A DNA stretch of 64,000 bases, from the NCBI RefSeq assembly GCF_000787575.1, contig NW_012236530.1, positions 626,734-690,733 on the forward strand, given 5' to 3'. The notes beneath the pieces were generated by a model. The model was not told the origin of the DNA. It did not search any database and was given only the letters and a program-made list of their open reading frames with translations. Shown piece by piece: positions 59,981 to 64,000 of this stretch. Made by a program: the position numbers and the translations under genes. The DNA comes from Acytostelium subglobosum LB1 (taxonomy: Eukaryota > Evosea > Eumycetozoa > Acytosteliales > Acytosteliaceae). Positions within the stretch are counted from its first letter, which is position 1. Every line of letters starts with the position of its first letter.

Positions 59981-61654
59981 CTACTTTGGCAACAACAATG
60001 CAGAGCATGATTTATTCTTCTTCTCGATGGATAGATCGAGAGCAGTCATGCCACCCTTGGTCACAACCTTGGTATCGGCATCGTACTCGAGCAAAAGCAT
60101 GACCATCTTGGGCAAGCCAATATGGGCTGCCTCGTGAATTGGGAACCGGAACTCCTCATCACCAATGTTTGGACTGGCACCAAGCTCCAACAGTTGGCGA
60201 GCTGTGCTCAGCTTGTGTTGTTTGACTGCGATCAACAGTGGAGTCGACCCATCGACACTCTTCAAATTGACATCCAATCCACGCTTTTTGACGAGATAGT
60301 CGATCATATCCTTGTTGCCACTTGTGGCTGCGATGTGTAGCGCAGTCTCCCCGAGGATGTTCAATGCATTGATGTCCACACCCTTGCTAGTGATAAGTTC
60401 CATGTCCGACACTGTACCAGAGAATGCTAGTACGTGTGCCAGTGTATCATTGGTCTGCTCCACCATGTAGTCAACACGTGCTCCATGCTCCAGGAGTAAG
60501 TGCATCATTGCCGAGAAGTTTGATTGTGCTGCCAGGAAGATTGGTGACGTGCCTCCAACGTCCCTAAAGTTGACGGCTTCAGGTTGATGCGCCAGTAGCA
60601 GTCGAGTTGATTGAATCTTGTTTGATGCCACAGTGTAGTGCAACGCTGTGTTTGTGCGGTCCTTGTCCTTGGCGCCAGCCTTGATCAACACCTTTAGCAC
60701 CGGTATATATGTATAGAAGCCTGCTCGCTGGTAGGCCGTTTCATCACCACGAGGATTGACATAGCCTATGTCTGCCTTTGCCTCATTCACAAGGAAGTCG
60801 ACAAGTGGCACGTCTTGATTGGAGATGGCCGACATCAACGGTGAGTCACCTTCCTCGTTGACATTGTTTGGGTTGGCTCCCGCCTCAAGCAGTCGACGAC
60901 AAAGGGGAAGCATACGCATTGAGGCTGCAATTCCAAAGGCATCAGTCTGTGTTGGTGTCTTGATGTGCACGTCTGCGCCAGCCTTTATCAACATGTCCAC
61001 TACTTCGAGCGAGTCGTTTGCCACCTGCTCCTGCTCAGTCATCTTTGGCGACGGTCTCGCGCCCTTCTGTTGCATCATCATCGCCATGGCACAGTAGTGC
61101 AACGCAGTGAAGCCGACCTTGTTGGCAAAGTTGACATCGTTGTCCTTGGGATTGGCCAACAGTTGTTTGAGCATGTCTTTATCATTCATGAGTATGGCCA
61201 CCTGGATCGGAGAGTCATCACGAGCGATGTACTCATCATCACTATGTACGATCTTCTTGAAGCACTCTGAATGTTTGTTCTCCAATGATTGTTGTACATT
61301 TGCACAACATGATGTACCCGTACTACCTTTCTCCTTGTTCTTGGACTCACTGTTGTCGTCCTTGTTGCCACTGCTCGTCTCTCGTTTTGTTCTTCTCGCT
61401 TTGTTGACTTCTTCTTTGAAGTTACTGCTTGTTTTGGTAGTTGTTGTTGCTGTTGATGATGACGATGATGATGTATATCGTCTAACTATTGGCTGTACTA
61501 CTTCACCTTCATTGATTGATGTAGGGGACAAGGATGATGATGCATTGACATTGACATAACCAATGCGTGGAGTAGCAGTACCAATGCAATGAGTGACCAC
61601 CTGACGATATGTACTCAGAGCAGCATGCCTCGACAAGTTATAACCATTAATCAT
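59981..61654 (-). CDS. Ankyrin repeat protein
   Basis: A single exon of 557 aa from the ATG at 61654 to TAG. The N-terminal about 45 residues (MINGYNLSRHAALSTYRQVV) are basic with no acidic residues and could target mitochondria. A Ser/Thr-rich and then charged linker leads to about nine ankyrin repeats from residue 150 to the end, with typical helices such as GETALHIAATSGNKDMIDYL and GSTPLLIAVKQHKLSTARQL. No SOCS, kinase or membrane domain is seen. Ankyrin repeats mediate protein binding; the partner is unknown. The gene converges on the DUF4211 gene, with only 80 bases between stops. Confidence 0.88.
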   Translation of the reverse strand: MINGYNLSRHAALSTYRQVVTHCIGTATPRIGYVNVNASSSLSPTSINEGEVVQPIVRRYTSSSSSSTATTTTKTSSNFKEEVNKARRTKRETSSGNKDDNSESKNKEKGSTGTSCCANVQQSLENKHSECFKKIVHSDDEYIARDDSPIQVAILMNDKDMLKQLLANPKDNDVNFANKVGFTALHYCAMAMMMQQKGARPSPKMTEQEQVANDSLEVVDMLIKAGADVHIKTPTQTDAFGIAASMRMLPLCRRLLEAGANPNNVNEEGDSPLMSAISNQDVPLVDFLVNEAKADIGYVNPRGDETAYQRAGFYTYIPVLKVLIKAGAKDKDRTNTALHYTVASNKIQSTRLLLAHQPEAVNFRDVGGTSPIFLAAQSNFSAMMHLLLEHGARVDYMVEQTNDTLAHVLAFSGTVSDMELITSKGVDINALNILGETALHIAATSGNKDMIDYLVKKRGLDVNLKSVDGSTPLLIAVKQHKLSTARQLLELGASPNIGDEEFRFPIHEAAHIGLPKMVMLLLEYDADTKVVTKGGMTALDLSIEKKNKSCSALLLPK

Positions 61655-62405
61655 TCTATTGATAGATATCTATCTTTCTTCTTTAAGTGTTATGTATACC
61701 GTCACTATGATCTCATGATGTTCAAATGATGTGGACTGCCTTGCGGGGAAAAGCGTGGACTCCCCACAACACGCACTTCATCCACTCCCTTGCCCAACAT
61801 GAACTCACTATGATCCCGAGCCAAAGTCATTCATGGCTGCCCAATCTTATTCCAAAGGGTGATCTAATCATGACCGACCAAACAATGTAATGTTGGTATT
61901 GCGGACACTCGGTGTATGATCAAGAATTCAAGACCGACCTTTCCGATGCTGAACCGGTAAATAGGTATATACCACGTTGTCATTATGAATGAGTGATTGG
62001 CATCAGGACGCCACCAAATCAATCATTGTACCCAATACTAATTATACTCGCGATGTCATGATGCTTATGATCAAAAACCATGACCATGCACTGAACTGAT
62101 TGATTCATTGATTGATATCCTTTCATCAATCGACTCTTACTAATACTCTTCTATATATGTTGTGTGTGTGTCTATGTAATCTTATAACTCTTGGGAGTTG
62201 AAGACTAAGTCAAAGAACGTAATGAATACGCGTTCGCAACATTCGGCGCCATGAATTAGAGTTGTATCAACTTTGAAAATTGTACACTTTTTCAACTTCA
62301 AACAACACCAACCGATCTTACTCATTTTTTATCTTTGTTTCATTCTTCATTACACTATCAAACATACACACGTACAAACACATATTATATATATACATAT
62401 AACTC
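61655..62405. other. Divergent spacer, no supported gene
   Basis: About 750 bases between the ankyrin gene and the VIT-like gene. The middle (about 61735-62050) is less AT-rich, with short inverted motifs such as TGCGGGGAAAAGCGTGGACT. I found no coding frame or RNA gene. A structured noncoding RNA cannot be ruled out by eye. Confidence 0.45.
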
Positions 62406-63615
62406 ATGAGGCTAAGGAATTCAATGACTTCATTGGGATCATCAGCTACTGCTACAACTGCCACCACTCATTATGTTGAGACGGAAGAGGATGGTGCACA
62501 GGATGAAGAAGACGATCAAGACTCAAGACTACTTCGTACATCAGCACAAGAGGCATACAGAAATAAAGATGTTGCAAAGTCAAAGGCTGCTCATCGTAAG
62601 ATTGATGACGAACCACATAAGAGGTATGCAATGCAATCAATCAATCATACTATCAATCACATACTCATACATACAACAGCAATGCATTTAAGAAAGGATC
62701 AATCAAATACTTAAAGTCAGGAATAGGCTTTGGATCATATGCTATACTATTCTGTATTGCAATAGTCATCGGACTTGAAGCACTATTCAATAGATTCAAT
62801 CAACACAACATACAACAACAACAGAATGCAGATAACAACTTAGTACAACGATGGACTAGCGGGCATGACTGGGACTCTTTAATATTGTATATTACAACAG
62901 TCATACTCACGGGCAGCGGTGTGGCACTCGCCTTTATCGAGTCGCACAACAAGCGAGTGGACATCAATTTTTATGAGTCGGAGAAGAAGCGAGAGACATG
63001 GGAGTATGACAACTATGTGGAGGGCGAGCAACGCGAGATGGTCGAACTCTACTGCAAGAAGGGCATGAATCAAGACGATGCAGTAGTCGTCGTCGACCTT
63101 CTCAGCAAATATCGAGACCTCTTTGTCGACATCATGATGGCCGAGGAGTTGAACCTCATCCCTGTTGAGCTACATCTATCACCAATGGAGACAGGTATGT
63201 TTGATGTTGATGTTGATGTTGATGTTGACATGACCTAACAATCACAAACATAGGCCTCACTGCAATGATATCATTCTTGATCTTTGGACTGGTGCCATTG
63301 ACACCGTTCTTCTTCTCTCATCTTATTTATTCAGAGTTGCAAAGGAACATCGCCTTCCCCTTATTCATACTGATAGTCGAGTTGGAACTATTCCTCATTG
63401 GTGCTCTAAAGGTAATGAACTAATGAACGCAACATCATCATATTATGACAATGACACTAACAAACACATGAATACAACAACTTTAGAGCAAGTTCTACGT
63501 TGGTACATGGTGGGGAGAAGGTCTAATATCAGCTTGGAATGGAGTTGTCTCTATCTTGGTCTCATTGGTCGTTGGACATTCGCTTGGATTTATAGGTATA
63601 AACATTACATCATAA
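62406..63615 (+). CDS. VIT/CCC1-family-like membrane protein
   Basis: Exons are 62406-62623, 62680-63194, 63254-63411 and 63487-63615 (339 aa). The N-terminus is Ser/Thr-rich then acidic. Five hydrophobic segments follow: FGSYAILFCIAIVIGLEAL, ILYITTVILTGSGVALAF, LTAMISFLIFGLVPLTPFFF, FPLFILIVELELFLIGAL and VVSILVSLVVGHSLGFIGI. Between segments 2 and 3 is a cytosolic helical region like that of vacuolar iron/manganese transporters (EYDNYVEGEQREMVELYCKK and DIMMAEELNL), with the glutamates that bind metal in that family. The inferred role is loading Fe or Mn into vacuoles. The last exon was placed by frame; the gene could instead continue past a GTATAA site near 63596. Confidence 0.82.
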
Positions 63616-63768
63616 TTGAAGACTACAAGACAATGCAATGCAATTCAAAGCAATGCCAAGCAAGGCAACAGACTGTTATTGGATTGTATACAAAGGGTTG
63701 GACAATACACACTCTTGTCAAAGCGTGATTGACTAATGATAGCTTTATTGGAATGGACTCAAACCAAA

Positions 63769-64000
63769 CTAAACTATCAGACATCGACTGGGTTCTACAG
63801 TCTGCTGGTCCCTCTGCAAATGGCCTATGAAGTAGTGGTCGTTGAGCAGCTTGAGCATCATACCAGAGTGGAACTGTACGTTCTCAGTGCCATCTCGTCC
63901 GGCAAAGCGTATCAGTGCGTTCTTGCCACCCGGATGCGCTCCGACGTACTTGGTGATGTCGTACACCTTGTTCTGGATGATCATCCAGAGATCGTCAACA
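63769..64000 (-). CDS. Cytochrome b5 heme-binding domain protein, 5' part outside the window
   Basis: The frame is open from the right edge to a stop at 63769 (76 residues in view). It has the b5 fold: DDLWMIIQNKVYDITKYV, the heme-ligand motif HPGG and a second-ligand region VQFHSGMMLKLLNDHYFIG. The first start seen, at 63984, is internal to the domain, so the true start lies upstream. There is no membrane anchor after the domain; the protein ends SRCLIV, which fits a CaaX prenylation box. It could be a short b5 or the C-terminal domain of a larger reductase or fusion. It converges on the VIT-like gene. Confidence 0.8.
   Translation of the reverse strand, partial: VDDLWMIIQNKVYDITKYVGAHPGGKNALIRFAGRDGTENVQFHSGMMLKLLNDHYFIGHLQRDQQTVEPSRCLIV

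Noticed and set aside
1-64000. Transposons, virus-like elements, CRISPR arrays, tRNA and rRNA genes
   Set aside because: I saw no reverse transcriptase, integrase, transposase, capsid motif, terminal repeats, spaced direct repeats or tRNA-like boxes that held up on both strands.

Overview
This is nuclear DNA of a social amoeba (Dictyostelia). The support is a set of lineage-typical genes: a colossin-like protein of SdrD/Cna-B-type domains, a ComC-type EGF/Pro-Thr membrane protein, a Kif9-type kinesin and a GPI-anchored surface protein. Introns are very short (mostly 54-117 nt) with GTATGT or GTAAGT donors, and introns and spacers are AT-rich and full of GATT/AATG tetranucleotide runs. Coding exons are much richer in G+C than in Dictyostelium discoideum, so a GC-richer dictyostelid (for example an Acytostelium-like species) is plausible; this is an inference, not a proof. 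One ambiguous base (n, near 13771) shows a draft assembly. TAA, TAG and TGA all end genes here, so the code is standard.

Layout. 0-6 kb: the end of an unknown gene, a kinesin whose spliced tail is a membrane anchor, and copy A of an unnamed three-member family of predicted mitochondrial proteins. 6-11 kb: a six-exon ComC-like surface protein. 12-17 kb: ribosome assembly factor MRT4 and an IQ-DH-PH RhoGEF. 17-19 kb: a mostly gene-poor stretch. 19-23 kb: a GPI-anchored cupredoxin-fold protein, NAD(P)HX epimerase, and a peroxisomal DEG15/TYSND1 protease ending in SKL. 23-35.5 kb: the giant SAGA/NuA4 subunit Tra1/TRRAP, interrupted by one frame change. 36-40.5 kb: a NT5C2-type 5'-nucleotidase and a secreted purple acid phosphatase. 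40.8-47.2 kb: copies B and C of the three-member family, flanking a small reverse-strand gene. 47.4-55.1 kb: a 17-exon colossin-like gene with an in-frame TAG where tryptophan is expected. 56-60 kb: a BAH-like/DUF4211 chromatin protein with a PCNA-binding (PIP) motif. 60-64 kb: an ankyrin protein, a VIT/CCC1-like membrane protein, and the 3' part of a cytochrome b5-domain gene ending in a CaaX-like motif.

Most exon models below were built by hand from donor and acceptor sites and checked by requiring the summed exon length to be a multiple of three. They fit for every complete gene except tra1, which fits only if one base is removed. No tRNA, rRNA, CRISPR array, virus-like element or intact transposon was recognised. 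The least described items are the three-member family, the colossin-like gene with its internal stop, the PIP-box BAH/DUF4211 protein and the recurrent GGGTAA-type tracts.
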